Source: Helicobacter burdigaliensis
GTDB taxonomy: Bacteria > Campylobacterota > Campylobacteria > Campylobacterales > Helicobacteraceae
Assembly (NCBI RefSeq): GCF_003670295.1
Contig: NZ_QXJG01000010.1
Location: forward strand, 1-62,720
Length of the DNA stretch: 62,720 bases
Direction: 5' to 3'
Shown: positions 37,596 through 46,211 of the stretch, piece by piece
Position numbering within the stretch: the first letter of the stretch is position 1
Layout: the number at the start of each line of letters is the position of its first letter
Notes under the pieces: generated by a model
The model's database searches: none
Told to the model about the DNA's origin: nothing
What the model saw: the letters and a program-made list of their open reading frames with translations, nothing else
Made by a program: the position numbers and the translations under genes

Positions 37596-38593
37596 GCTAA
37601 ACTCCAAGAGATTTCTTCCCCTGCTCTAAGTGGCACGATTTTATGGTATTCTTCCTCCACTTTCATAGGTTTTTTAATAAGTTTTACTAATTTTTGTGGC
37701 AAATTTAAATCATAAATTGTATGTGCGTTTTTGCATACAAACTTTTCTAAATTCTCTAGCGCATTATGTGCTTCAAAAAGCTCTGCTAATGCAGGAAGTA
37801 AAATAGGTGCGCTAAAAATCCCTGCAGCTCCTTTTTTACTCTCTTTAAATGCTTTTAAATGCGGTGCACTATCACTCCCAAAAGAAAATTTAGAATGCGC
37901 CCTCAACGCTACTTCTAAAAGTGCTTCTTTGTCTTTTTTAGTCTTTAAAGTAGGTTTACAAAATAAATGCGGATTTAATGCACCTCCTAGCACATCATCT
38001 AAGCTTAAAGTAATATGGTGCAAAGTAAGAGTAGCAAATAAATTAGAATACTTTTCTACTAAGTCTATGGAGCGTCTATCGCTTAAATGTTCAAAAAATA
38101 TTTTTAATCTTGGAAAGCTTCTTGCTAACTCTTCAAAAATAGCATGAAACTCCACTTCTCTATCCATTACAAAACCATTACTCTCCCCATGAATGCTTAA
38201 AAAAAGTCCTATCTCTTGTGCCATTTCTAAAATCTCTAAAACTCTAGCATTTAAAATCTCACTTACTCCACTCTCACTCCCAGTCGTAGAACCTTTTGGA
38301 TAAAGCTTTAAAAACATTACCCTATTTTCTTTAGCAGTTTGCAATTCACTTTTAGTTAAATTTTCATGCAAATAAAGACTCATTAAAGGAGTAAAATTAG
38401 CATTTTTATTTTTATCTAAAATTCTTTGTTTGTATTCTAATGCACTCTTTAATGAAGTGATAGGAGGATTTAAATTTGGCATAACAAGAACAGCACCAAA
38501 ACTTTTTGTGGTGTAGTTTAAAACATTCTCTAAAATCTCTCCATCTCGCAAATGCAAATGCATATCACAAGGCGTATCTAGTATTATTTCCAT
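37592..38593 (-). CDS. pyrC: Dihydroorotase
   Basis: 333-aa zinc amidohydrolase that closes the dihydroorotate ring in pyrimidine synthesis. [12 protein letters not shown] (about 11-22) gives the HxH metal site, FLKLYPKG holds the carboxylated lysine, HGES and HLSDRRS give further histidines, and [20 protein letters not shown] near 236-255 contains the metal Asp. This is the E. coli-type (class II) enzyme. AAGGAG precedes the ATG. Overlaps coaD by 4 nt. Confidence 0.96.
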   Translation of the reverse strand: MEIILDTPCDMHLHLRDGEILENVLNYTTKSFGAVLVMPNLNPPITSLKSALEYKQRILDKNKNANFTPLMSLYLHENLTKSELQTAKENRVMFLKLYPKGSTTGSESGVSEILNARVLEILEMAQEIGLFLSIHGESNGFVMDREVEFHAIFEELARSFPRLKIFFEHLSDRRSIDLVEKYSNLFATLTLHHITLSLDDVLGGALNPHLFCKPTLKTKKDKEALLEVALRAHSKFSFGSDSAPHLKAFKESKKGAAGIFSAPILLPALAELFEAHNALENLEKFVCKNAHTIYDLNLPQKLVKLIKKPMKVEEEYHKIVPLRAGEEISWSLA

Positions 38594-38622
38594 TTTAACT
38601 CCTTTAAAATTTTAAATGTATC

Positions 38623-39900
38623 TTAATTACAATCTTCTTCAATCTCTCTTAAAATCTTTTGTAATTTTTCTAATAATTTTGCAGTAACAATAAGCTGTTC
38701 GCTAGATTGTATCGCAATATCTTCACTTAAATTAATTGCTTCTTCTATACTTTTTTGCTTCTCTTTGGATAAATTTGCCACCTTTAGACGCTCTTTTATC
38801 TCTTCACTTAGCCTAAAAATCTCATCGCTTAAACGCACGCTAAGCTCTCTTGCATAATCTGAAGTTTCTTTGGTTAAACTTAATCTATTAATAAAAGTAG
38901 AAAGATTTAAAGATGCGATAGATAGCTCACTCTCTCCCTCTAACCTTATCTTTTGTGCTAAATCCTGTGTGATATTTCCTTTGGCCAAAAGCTGTGTTTT
39001 ATCCACAAACTGCTTAAGATGCGCTCTAATATCCAAAATAATTTTTAACGCATAGCTTGCCAAAATAAGCATAATCAAAAATGCAACAAACTGAAATTTC
39101 TCAAGATATGCCCGCTTAAGCACAGAAATTTTAGAATAATAATTTGTCGTTTCATCTATTTTTGCTAAAAGTTCCATATTAGTTTTTGTTATATCTTTTA
39201 AAACTATGCTTAGCTCTTTTTGCACTTTAGCAACATTATTTAAATGCAATGCTAAAATTTCCCATGCTTTTTTGCTTTCTTCAAAGTCTTTTTCAAATTT
39301 TTCAGTTTTTGAGCGTTTTTGCAAATCTTGCATAAAATCTTCCATTGCCTTGTAATCTCGCTTAAAAGCCTCATAGTATCGCTCATCCCACTTCACCATA
39401 TAATGTGCTAATGCAGAACACATATTTTCAATCATCATTCTTAGAGTTTCTATTTTGATTTTTTGTAAAATTGCAATTTTATTTTGATCTACAAATTCTT
39501 TACTTTCATAAACTTGCTTGTTTAATCGCATAAAATCTTCCACTTGTTGCTTATAATCGCTCCAAATCTTTCTAATCTTGGCTAACTTTTTATTAATTTC
39601 TTCCCTGCTAGATGTTTTAATCGCATTTTTATAATCATTACTCTCTAAAAATACTAAATTTGCTTCAAATTCTTCTATTGCACCTTTTAAAGTCTTGTAA
39701 TTTTCATTATCTTGAAAATAATTCATAAATACTTCTTTTGCAATCATTTGGCTTAGCATTCTTTGCTTTCCTACGATATTTATCACTATTCCATCTTGAA
39801 TACTTCTTTGATTTATAAGTAAAATTGATGCCATCATAACACCCACACAAAAGGCTATCAAAATACCAACCACCACCAAACGCGTAATAATCTTCTTCAT
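38623..39900 (-). CDS. PilJ/NarX-type sensor domain protein without output domain
   Basis: 425 aa. N-terminal membrane helix (about 8-28), then a periplasmic helical-bundle sensor starting RSIQDGIVINIVGKQRMLSQ, the conserved P-box-like opening of PilJ N-terminal and nitrate/nitrite sensors. A second helix (about 272-290) is followed by a HAMP-like and coiled-coil cytoplasmic part ending at a normal stop. There is no MCP hairpin tip, kinase or GGDEF domain. It overlaps the Crp/Fnr gene by ATGA, so signal transfer to that regulator or to another receptor is plausible. Ligand unknown. Confidence 0.75.
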   Translation of the reverse strand: MKKIITRLVVVGILIAFCVGVMMASILLINQRSIQDGIVINIVGKQRMLSQMIAKEVFMNYFQDNENYKTLKGAIEEFEANLVFLESNDYKNAIKTSSREEINKKLAKIRKIWSDYKQQVEDFMRLNKQVYESKEFVDQNKIAILQKIKIETLRMMIENMCSALAHYMVKWDERYYEAFKRDYKAMEDFMQDLQKRSKTEKFEKDFEESKKAWEILALHLNNVAKVQKELSIVLKDITKTNMELLAKIDETTNYYSKISVLKRAYLEKFQFVAFLIMLILASYALKIILDIRAHLKQFVDKTQLLAKGNITQDLAQKIRLEGESELSIASLNLSTFINRLSLTKETSDYARELSVRLSDEIFRLSEEIKERLKVANLSKEKQKSIEEAINLSEDIAIQSSEQLIVTAKLLEKLQKILREIEEDCN

Positions 39901-40547
39901 ATATGTTCTTCTTTCTTATAAATTTGTTTTAAAGCTTGTAAATCTTGTATTTGCACCCTTCCCTCTTTGTCTTGCAATATCATTCCATCTCTACTTAATT
40001 TCTTTAAGATTCTTGAAAGTGTTTCTGGCTGAATATTTAAAAAGGCTGCAATATCTTGCTTTTTATTATGATTAAAATCCTCCAAATCATGCACCAAAAA
40101 ATAAGCAATTTTTGCTGTGCTATCAAAAACTAATTCTCTTCTAATCACATCTTCAAAAAATTGTAACTTTTCTTGCAACTGAATAAAGAAAAAGTGCATT
40201 AAACTTGGAGATTTTAAAAAAAGAGAGAAGAGTAAATCTTTAGAAAAAAATGCCACTTTAGAATCTTTTTTGCATTCTAAATTTGCAAAAATAAATTGCT
40301 CCTTTTCTTTTGGTGTATTCAAAAGCCCTTCTCTTAATTGGCATAAAAATATCTCTCCGCCAAATCTATTCACTTTATAAAGCTTCACTTCTCCCTTAAG
40401 CAATAAAAGCACTTCTTTAGAAATATCGCCCTCATAAGCAATAATTTCTTTTTGGCTAAAATGTTTTATTTTTACAATTTCTTGCAATTTGTCAATTTCT
40501 TGTTGTGGTAAATTTTTAAAAATTTCAAACTCTTCTAGCTTTGCCAA
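39897..40547 (-). CDS. Crp/Fnr family transcriptional regulator
   Basis: 216 aa. A cyclic-nucleotide-type beta-barrel (about 10-120, with EIIAYEGDISKEVLLLLKGE), a dimerisation helix and a winged helix-turn-helix (KKQDIAAFLNIQPETLSRILK near 161-181). Only two cysteines are present and not in the Fnr Fe-S pattern, so oxygen sensing through a 4Fe-4S cluster is unlikely. The start is TTG at 40547 with GGGG upstream, overlapping the preceding gene by 13 nt. It is coupled by ATGA to the PilJ-type sensor gene. NssR-like nitrosative control is a possibility by analogy. Confidence 0.85.
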   Translation of the reverse strand: MAKLEEFEIFKNLPQQEIDKLQEIVKIKHFSQKEIIAYEGDISKEVLLLLKGEVKLYKVNRFGGEIFLCQLREGLLNTPKEKEQFIFANLECKKDSKVAFFSKDLLFSLFLKSPSLMHFFFIQLQEKLQFFEDVIRRELVFDSTAKIAYFLVHDLEDFNHNKKQDIAAFLNIQPETLSRILKKLSRDGMILQDKEGRVQIQDLQALKQIYKKEEHI

Positions 40548-40900
40548 AAAATAACCCCATCAATCCCATCAAGCGCAACTTCCTCTATTTCCTTTTCCTC
40601 GTGGATAATAGAAATAATCTTCATATCTAGCAAGTAATTTTCCGCAATCTTTTGCATTTGTTTTGCAAAGGTGAGCTTTTTACACAAAAGAAACTTTGCT
40701 CCCAAACTAGATGCCATTATGCTTTTTGTAATCTCATTACTCAAAAAAGCATATTCTATCCCTTGAAGCTTTGCAAATCTTGCAAGCTCTAAATCCCCTA
40801 TCACTAAAAAATCACTAGGAAGCGTATTTTCTAGCTCCTCTTTGGTATTAATTTGCTTAATCTTTAAAATCTCTAGCAAAGGATGATTTAAAACAATCAT
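40535..40900 (-). CDS. Hypothetical protein, first gene of the Crp/PilJ unit
   Basis: 121 aa, not recognised. Alternating hydrophobic strands and helices (LPSDFLVIGDLELARFAKLQ, then MKIISIIHEE) and a closing LDGIDGVIFWQS suggest a small Rossmann-like alpha/beta fold. No signal peptide or metal motif. It lies 9 nt after the PP0621-type gene and overlaps the Crp/Fnr start by 13 nt, so it is made with that regulator. Confidence 0.7.
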   Translation of the reverse strand: MIVLNHPLLEILKIKQINTKEELENTLPSDFLVIGDLELARFAKLQGIEYAFLSNEITKSIMASSLGAKFLLCKKLTFAKQMQKIAENYLLDMKIISIIHEEKEIEEVALDGIDGVIFWQS

Positions 40901-40909
40901 TGCTCTAAC

Positions 40910-41125
40910 CTAATGCGCAATCTTAGCACATTCATGCGAACAAAAATATGCACCATCTTTAATAATTGCTTCCTTACTAGAAACATAAACTCCACATTTT
41001 TCACACTCTACCATAATTTCTTCTGGTTTTTTATGTGTATTTTTAGCTTTTTCTTTTGTTTTTGGTTTTCTAATAAACAGATAATACACCGCTACAATCA
41101 GCAAAATTACGACTAACCATTGCAT
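40910..41125 (-). CDS. PP0621-family zinc-binding membrane protein
   Basis: 71 aa. N-terminal membrane helix (WLVVILLIVAVYYLFI), a basic linker, then a treble-clef-like zinc site CEKCGVYVSSKEAI and YFCSHECAKIAH. This is the PP0621/MYND-like small protein family, role unknown. The ATG lies in the end of rsmG (13-nt overlap) and shares GGAG within it. Confidence 0.8.
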   Translation of the reverse strand: MQWLVVILLIVAVYYLFIRKPKTKEKAKNTHKKPEEIMVECEKCGVYVSSKEAIIKDGAYFCSHECAKIAH

Positions 41126-41664
41126 AAACTTTCTCCTTGTAAAAAAAGATAATTTCTATAAGAATAATTATAAATTTTATATTTTATTAATCCTTCTAAC
41201 TCCTCTTTTACCTTAGAACCTTTAAATAATAAAAAAGAAGTGGAAGGCTCTTTAATATTCTCACACAATAAAAGCAAATCCAAAGTTCCCAAAAGCGCAC
41301 GAGAAGTGATTAAACTAGGCTTTATTTTTAACTCTAAATCTTGCACTCTAGAGCGCATAACTTCTACATTTTCTAAGCCTAACTCAACTTTTAGCGTATG
41401 CAAAAATGCAGCTTTTTTGGCATTTGGCTCACACAAAATAAAAGGCACATTCAGCATTATAGCCAAAGGAATAGCAGGAAATCCATTCCCACTTCCTACA
41501 TCTAAAATCAGTCTTTGCTTCTCCCACTCTAGCTCTTGAAATTCTAAAGGTTTGAGTGAATCTTTTATATTTTCTTCTATACTTTTTCTATTCTTAGCAC
41601 CACTTAAGCTATGAATCTTATTCCATTTTTCTAAAATTTCTATATATTTTTCTAATCTTTTCAT
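41113..41664 (-). CDS. rsmG: 16S rRNA (guanine527-N7)-methyltransferase RsmG
   Basis: 183-aa methyltransferase. N-terminal EKWNKIHSLSGAKN, SAM-binding ILDVGSGNGFPAIPLAIM (about 69-86) and RSRVQDLELK are the RsmG pattern. ATGA overlap with queA. Loss-of-function mutations in relatives give low-level streptomycin resistance; no defect is visible here. Confidence 0.94.
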   Translation of the reverse strand: MKRLEKYIEILEKWNKIHSLSGAKNRKSIEENIKDSLKPLEFQELEWEKQRLILDVGSGNGFPAIPLAIMLNVPFILCEPNAKKAAFLHTLKVELGLENVEVMRSRVQDLELKIKPSLITSRALLGTLDLLLLCENIKEPSTSFLLFKGSKVKEELEGLIKYKIYNYSYRNYLFLQGESLCNG

Positions 41665-42692
41665 AAAATCAACATTCCATCGCCATAAGAATAAAAACGA
41701 TATTCTTTTAAAATCGCTTCTTTATAAATCCTCTTCATCTCTTCTAAACCCACAAAAGAAGCCACCAACATTAAAAGCGTGCTTTTAGGAAGATGAAAAT
41801 TTGTAAGAAGTGCATTAGTTTTTAAAGGGGGATTTTTAGGATGCAAGAAAAGATCGCATTCACCGCTTATCTGTTTTGTCCTTGCATAAAACTCTATTGT
41901 CCTTGCAGCAGTCGTGCCAATAGCTGTGATATGCTCTGCTTCTTCTATTCTTTTTTGCATATCTTTAGTAATTTCATAGCTTTCTTTATGCATTTTATGC
42001 TCTAAAATATTTTCAACACTCACAGGCAAAAATGTCCCTGCACCTACATGCAAAGTTACAAAGGCGGTTTTAAAATTTCTTTTTAAATTTTCAAAAGATT
42101 CTTTGCTAAAATGCAATGAAGCAGTAGGAGCAGCGACTGCACCGATATTTTTAGCAAACACACTTTGATAATCCTCCCTATCTTCTTTTGTGTCTTCTCT
42201 TTTTAAATAAGGAGGCAAAGGTATATGCCCAAACTCTTCTAAAAACCCCAAAAATTCTTCCAAACTTAAAGCTTTTTCTTCTTTAAAAAACCCCACTTCT
42301 TTAAAGCCCATTTCAAGATTTTTTAAAATCTTGCAAGTCTTCCCATAAAAATCAATCCTATCCCCCTCTTTTAACTTCCCTCTAAATTGAAAAAGATACA
42401 AATTTTCCCCTAAAATCTTATGAAAAAGCCCCTCAATCTTAGCACCCTCTTGCAAATTAGAATGAATTTTTTTACCATAGATTCTAGCAGGAATTACTTT
42501 GGTATCATTAAAAACAAGCAAGGTATTTTTAGGTAAAAAACTTGCAAATTCTAAAAAAGTGCTATGAGTAATGCTTTTATCTTGTCTATTATAAACTAAA
42601 AGCTTAGAATCCTCTTTATTCTTTAGAGGTGTTAAAGCGATTAAATGGCTTGGCAAATCATAATCATATGCACTTAAACTTAACTCATTCAT
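41661..42692 (-). CDS. queA: S-adenosylmethionine:tRNA ribosyltransferase-isomerase
   Basis: 343-aa enzyme that adds the epoxycyclopentane group to make epoxyqueuosine in tRNA. DYDLPSHLIALTPL opens the protein; FNDTKVIPARIYG, GAVAAPTASLHFS and VTLHVGAGTFLPV are family blocks. The start at 42692 has AAGGAAG upstream and overlaps the tatC stop by 8 nt; a longer form from 42731 lacks a ribosome site. Coupled to rsmG. Confidence 0.95.
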   Translation of the reverse strand: MNELSLSAYDYDLPSHLIALTPLKNKEDSKLLVYNRQDKSITHSTFLEFASFLPKNTLLVFNDTKVIPARIYGKKIHSNLQEGAKIEGLFHKILGENLYLFQFRGKLKEGDRIDFYGKTCKILKNLEMGFKEVGFFKEEKALSLEEFLGFLEEFGHIPLPPYLKREDTKEDREDYQSVFAKNIGAVAAPTASLHFSKESFENLKRNFKTAFVTLHVGAGTFLPVSVENILEHKMHKESYEITKDMQKRIEEAEHITAIGTTAARTIEFYARTKQISGECDLFLHPKNPPLKTNALLTNFHLPKSTLLMLVASFVGLEEMKRIYKEAILKEYRFYSYGDGMLIL

Positions 42693-43416
42693 CAAGCTTT
42701 TCTTCCTTATAAGGATTGATGATTTTAGCAATTAAAATAGATAAACCATACAAAAGCGTCAAAGGCACTGCCATTAAAAACTGCGATAAAATATCAGGAG
42801 GCGTTAAAATAGCTGCTAAAATGAAAATAAACACAATCGCATATTTAAAATAATCTTTTAGTGTTTTATCGCTCACTAATCCGAGTTTTGCTAAAAAAAA
42901 TGTAATCACAGGAAGTTCAAAAGAGATTCCAAATCCTACCATAAGTTTAGCAAAAAAGCTCACATAATCCCCAATGGCTGGTAAAGCTGTAAAAGATTGA
43001 CTTCCAAAACCAATCAAATAACTAAAGCCTATCGGAAATGCCACATAATAAGCAAAAGCACAACCACTAATAAAGAAAAATGTCCCAAAAATCACAAAAG
43101 GCAAAACAAGCTTTTTCTCATTTTCATAAAGCCCAGGCGCAACAAAAGACCAAATCTGCCAAAAAATAATAGGCAAAGCAAAAATAAAGCCACTAAAAAA
43201 CGCTACTTTTAATGCAGTAAAAAATGCTTCTCCCACTTGTGTAAAAATAATACTCTCTTTGCCCTTAGGCAAAGCACTCTCCAAAGGCGCACTCATCCAC
43301 CCTAAAATCTCTTCCCAAAAATAAAAAGAACACAAAAAAGAAATAATCAAAGCAAGTGTAATAATAATTAAACATTTTCTTAACTCAATAATATGGGGTT
43401 TTAAATCTTCAAACAT
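42685..43416 (-). CDS. tatC: Twin-arginine translocase subunit TatC
   Basis: 243-aa inner-membrane receptor for Tat signal peptides with six membrane helices. HIIELRKCLIIITLAL at the N-terminus and FALPIIFWQIWSFVAPGLYE near 81-100 (the conserved first periplasmic/cytoplasmic loop region) identify it. Overlaps tatB by 8 nt and queA by 8 nt. TatA is not in this window. Confidence 0.97.
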   Translation of the reverse strand: MFEDLKPHIIELRKCLIIITLALIISFLCSFYFWEEILGWMSAPLESALPKGKESIIFTQVGEAFFTALKVAFFSGFIFALPIIFWQIWSFVAPGLYENEKKLVLPFVIFGTFFFISGCAFAYYVAFPIGFSYLIGFGSQSFTALPAIGDYVSFFAKLMVGFGISFELPVITFFLAKLGLVSDKTLKDYFKYAIVFIFILAAILTPPDILSQFLMAVPLTLLYGLSILIAKIINPYKEEKLDE

Positions 43417-43858
43417 TTACTTCCTTTTTTATCGCTTCTTCTTTTTTAAAAGAAACTTCTTGTTGCTCTTTAGTTTCTACTTTTTCTTGCTCTAGTGAAT
43501 AATTTTTAAAACTTAATTGCTCTTTTTTAGTTTCTTGCAATTTTGTTTCATTTTTCTCTTGAGCTTGCATTGTGTGTGTAAAATCTTCTTCTAAAGAAAC
43601 TATTTCTTTCAAATTTAAATCTTTTGTGATATTATCCACACCTTGCGTTAGACTATTTTTATAGGCGAGTGCTTCTTCTTTTATTTTACTTAAATTCACT
43701 TCCCTATCTAAACTCTCTTTGGCATCATCAATGGTTCTTTTTAAAGTTTTTAAGAATTTCGCAATATCCACTAATGCCTTAGGTAGTTTTTCAGGTCCTA
43801 AAAAAATAATTGCAACCACTGCAATCACTAAGATCTCAAAAAAACCCATTCCAAACAT
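43409..43858 (-). CDS. tatB: Sec-independent protein translocase TatB
   Basis: 149-aa single-helix membrane protein: GMGFFEILVIAVVAIIFLGPEKLP holds the TatA/B helix and FLGPEKLP hinge, then an amphipathic helix and a long Lys/Glu tail. The long tail and the neighbouring tatC favour TatB over TatA. It begins the long minus-strand operon tatB-tatC-queA-rsmG-PP0621-hypothetical-crp-pilJ-pyrC-coaD-tmk-comF. Confidence 0.93.
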   Translation of the reverse strand: MFGMGFFEILVIAVVAIIFLGPEKLPKALVDIAKFLKTLKRTIDDAKESLDREVNLSKIKEEALAYKNSLTQGVDNITKDLNLKEIVSLEEDFTHTMQAQEKNETKLQETKKEQLSFKNYSLEQEKVETKEQQEVSFKKEEAIKKEVNV

Positions 43859-43906
43859 TGGTTACCTTTAAAATTTATTTTAATTTTTAGGATTTTATCC
43901 CATTTT

Positions 43907-43922
43907 GGAATAAAGTGTGCTT
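43907..43922 (+). promoter_or_regulatory. Sigma-54-like promoter of the small lipoprotein gene
   Basis: TTTTGGAATAAAGTGTGCTTA gives GG at 43907 and GC at 43919 with N10 between, the same architecture and TGCTT ending as the flaB promoter. The start would fall near 43932, 23 nt before the ATG, with AAAGGAA between. Confidence 0.6.
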
Positions 43923-43954
43923 AGAGTTTATAAAATATTCAACAAAGGAATGTT

Positions 43955-44242
43955 ATGAAAATCTTAAAAACCTTAGGAGTTGGTGTTGTTTTAATGAGTG
44001 TATCTTTGATTTTTAATGGTTGCATTTCCAACAAAACAGATGCATTCTTACTTGGAGCAGGCATCGGTGCTGGTGCTACTTATTATTTTATGAATGATGG
44101 AAAAATCTTTGGTTATAGCAAAAGCGGAATCCAATCACAAATGCAAAGACAAAAGCCAAAAGATGTTTCCATTCCCGCAGATTTAGAGTGGTATTATTTT
44201 GAAGAAGATTTAAAAAGAGAACAAAATTCTAGCTTTAATTAA
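43955..44242 (+). CDS. Small lipoprotein, candidate flagellar co-regulated
   Basis: 95 aa. The N-terminus is a lipoprotein signal (lysines, hydrophobic core, lipobox LIFNGC with Cys23). It is followed by a Gly/Ala-rich segment (AFLLGAGIGAGATYYFM) and a polar tail with DLEWYYFEEDLKRE. Function not recognised. It is monocistronic between a sigma-54-like promoter and a strong hairpin. Envelope or flagellar-motor association is possible but rests only on the promoter. Confidence 0.78.
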   Translation: MKILKTLGVGVVLMSVSLIFNGCISNKTDAFLLGAGIGAGATYYFMNDGKIFGYSKSGIQSQMQRQKPKDVSIPADLEWYYFEEDLKREQNSSFN

Positions 44243-44309
44243 TCATAAAAACTACATTGCCTAATTTCATACAATTTTCTTATAAGTATAAACTCCTTAC
44301 ACTCTCACA

Positions 44310-44349
44310 AAAACTCTAAATGTAGAGTTTTGATCTTAACTCTACATTT
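44310..44349. terminator. Bidirectional terminator with two competing hairpins
   Basis: AAAACTCTA-AATG-TAGAGTTTT (9-bp stem, 44310-44331) and AAATGTAGAGTT-N8-AACTCTACATTT (12-bp stem, 44318-44349) share the middle arm and exclude each other. The first ends the plus-strand lipoprotein gene; the second suits the minus-strand yciI transcript. Confidence 0.8.
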
Positions 44350-44351
44350 AT

Positions 44352-44648
44352 TTATGCTAAAAAGTTTTTCAAACTCTCATCATGTAACACAGGATTAAAC
44401 TCCATAATCTCATAAGAAGCTGCTTGATTTTGATAAAAAGGATCTTGCCTTGTAAATTTAAGTGCTTCTTCTTTATCTTTAAATTTCCCTAAAATAATTC
44501 CCCCTACGCGTGGCTCTCTAGGTCCGCTTGTAAGCAATTTTCCCTCTTTATAATTTTCTTTTAAAAATTCCCTATGTGCTGGTAAAATCTCATCAATTAC
44601 CTCCAAAGGTTTTGTGTAATTTACAAGTATTAAAAACAAATTTCTCAT
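44352..44648 (-). CDS. YciI family protein
   Basis: 98-aa small protein with the ferredoxin-like YciI fold: LILVNYTKPLEVIDEILPAH at the start, the His/Asp pair region HREFLKENYKEGKLL, SGPREPRVGGIILGKF and the DPFYQNQAASYEI end. Family proteins act as dehalogenase-like or dehydratase-like enzymes; the substrate is unknown. The ATG overlaps the NhaC-family stop (ATGA), so it is translated with the transporter. Confidence 0.88.
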   Translation of the reverse strand: MRNLFLILVNYTKPLEVIDEILPAHREFLKENYKEGKLLTSGPREPRVGGIILGKFKDKEEALKFTRQDPFYQNQAASYEIMEFNPVLHDESLKNFLA

Positions 44649-46159
44649 GCTTTTTCCCTTAATATTTTTTCTCCATAATATCTTTTTAATATAAAAAATA
44701 AGCTAAAAAGCAAAATCCAACCCACCACATATCCCATCACAAAAGATTGGAATGCTCCTGCAACTCCATAACTTATAAAAGCCACAACCGCAATCATACT
44801 AGCATAAGGTAATTGTGTAATAAAGTGACTTTGCACAGAACAGCCCGCACCTGTTGCTGAGAGGATCGTAGTATCAGAAATTGGCGAGGCATGATCTCCA
44901 TACACAGCCCCCCCTAAAACTGCTGCAATAGCAAGCATAACATCTGCTCCATTTGCACTAGCAACACTCACACTAATAGGAAGCATAATCGCAAAAGTTC
45001 CCCAACTTGTCCCCATACACAACGCAATAAATCCTGCACTTAAAAATAAAGCAAGCGGAACGATTAAATTAGGAGATAAATTTGCCTCTAAAATAAAATC
45101 CTTACTAAGATTAGAAAGATATACTCCTGTTTGTAAATCATTTTTAATCACTGGTCCTATCGCCCATGCTAAAATTAAAATTAAAATTGCAGGAAGCATG
45201 GACAAAAAACCATCTTTACAAATTAGATAAAAATCTCTTCCATTGATATGCTTAAAAGAGATAAAAAGTGCAATCAAAAGCGCAAAAAATCCACCCCAAA
45301 AGAGTGAAAATCCCGTCTGTGCTTCTCCAAGCATTGCAATAAAATCAAAAGTCTGCACTTCTTTATAACCACTATAAAAAATAAAAAATGCCACCAAAAA
45401 AATCAAAGATACAATCGGCACAATAAGTAGCCACATACTTCCACTTGTATGGGGTTTAATCTCATCAAAAGATTCAGCACCCACATTTTGATTTTTCTTC
45501 ATAATGGGTAGATTAATCTGCCAATAAATCACAAAAAACACCCCTGCTAAGGCAAACCAAGCATAATAGTTTCTAAAAATGCTCTCTACCAACACGCTAA
45601 AAGCAGATTGCCCCTCAATCAGTCCACTCATTAAACCCAAAACATAAGCTCCCCAGCTTGAAATTGGCATTAAAATACATACAGGCGCTGAAGTTGAATC
45701 AATAATATAGGCTAATCTTTCTCTTGTAGAATGGTTTGCATCATTAAGCGGTCTTGCGATTTGTCCCACACTTAAAGCATTAAAATAATCATCAATAAAA
45801 ATCACAATTCCAGCAATAAAAGCTAAAAATTCCGAACCTTTTGGGCTTTTAATCCTCTGTCTAGCCCAATGCACAAAAGCATTAATCCCACCAGAACACT
45901 GCATAAGTTGTGTCAAAATACCTAGCAATATCAAAAAGCCAAAAATATAAAAAGTATTTAGACTAATCCCCTCTTCACTATAAAAGACGCTTGATATTGC
46001 ATTATAAACATACTCCATCATAGAATACAAATCACTCTTTAGCATAATCCCAGCTAAGATAATCCCCACCAACAAAGACAAAACTACACGCTTAGTAATT
46101 AAAACCATTGCAATTACAACAATGGGAACTAGCAAACTTAAAGCAGAATCGCTATACAT
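44645..46159 (-). CDS. Na+/H+ antiporter NhaC family protein
   Basis: 504-aa inner-membrane transporter with about 12 helices. FIDDYFNALSVGQIARPLND near 127-146, ALCMGTSWGTFAIMLPI and GGAVYGDHASPISDTTILSA near 425-444 are NhaC/ArcD-like family blocks. Annotated NhaC proteins exchange Na+ for H+, but related members carry malate/lactate or amino acids, so the substrate is open. Coupled to a YciI protein. Confidence 0.88.
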   Translation of the reverse strand: MYSDSALSLLVPIVVIAMVLITKRVVLSLLVGIILAGIMLKSDLYSMMEYVYNAISSVFYSEEGISLNTFYIFGFLILLGILTQLMQCSGGINAFVHWARQRIKSPKGSEFLAFIAGIVIFIDDYFNALSVGQIARPLNDANHSTRERLAYIIDSTSAPVCILMPISSWGAYVLGLMSGLIEGQSAFSVLVESIFRNYYAWFALAGVFFVIYWQINLPIMKKNQNVGAESFDEIKPHTSGSMWLLIVPIVSLIFLVAFFIFYSGYKEVQTFDFIAMLGEAQTGFSLFWGGFFALLIALFISFKHINGRDFYLICKDGFLSMLPAILILILAWAIGPVIKNDLQTGVYLSNLSKDFILEANLSPNLIVPLALFLSAGFIALCMGTSWGTFAIMLPISVSVASANGADVMLAIAAVLGGAVYGDHASPISDTTILSATGAGCSVQSHFITQLPYASMIAVVAFISYGVAGAFQSFVMGYVVGWILLFSLFFILKRYYGEKILREKA

Positions 46160-46211
46160 CTTTACCTTTCTTTATTTAAATTATTCATAAATAGTGGGGA
46201 TTTTAACAAAA

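Noticed and set aside
37731-38147. Open frame of 138 codons antisense to pyrC
   Set aside because: Shadow of pyrC: no domain, no ribosome site, composition of an antisense frame.
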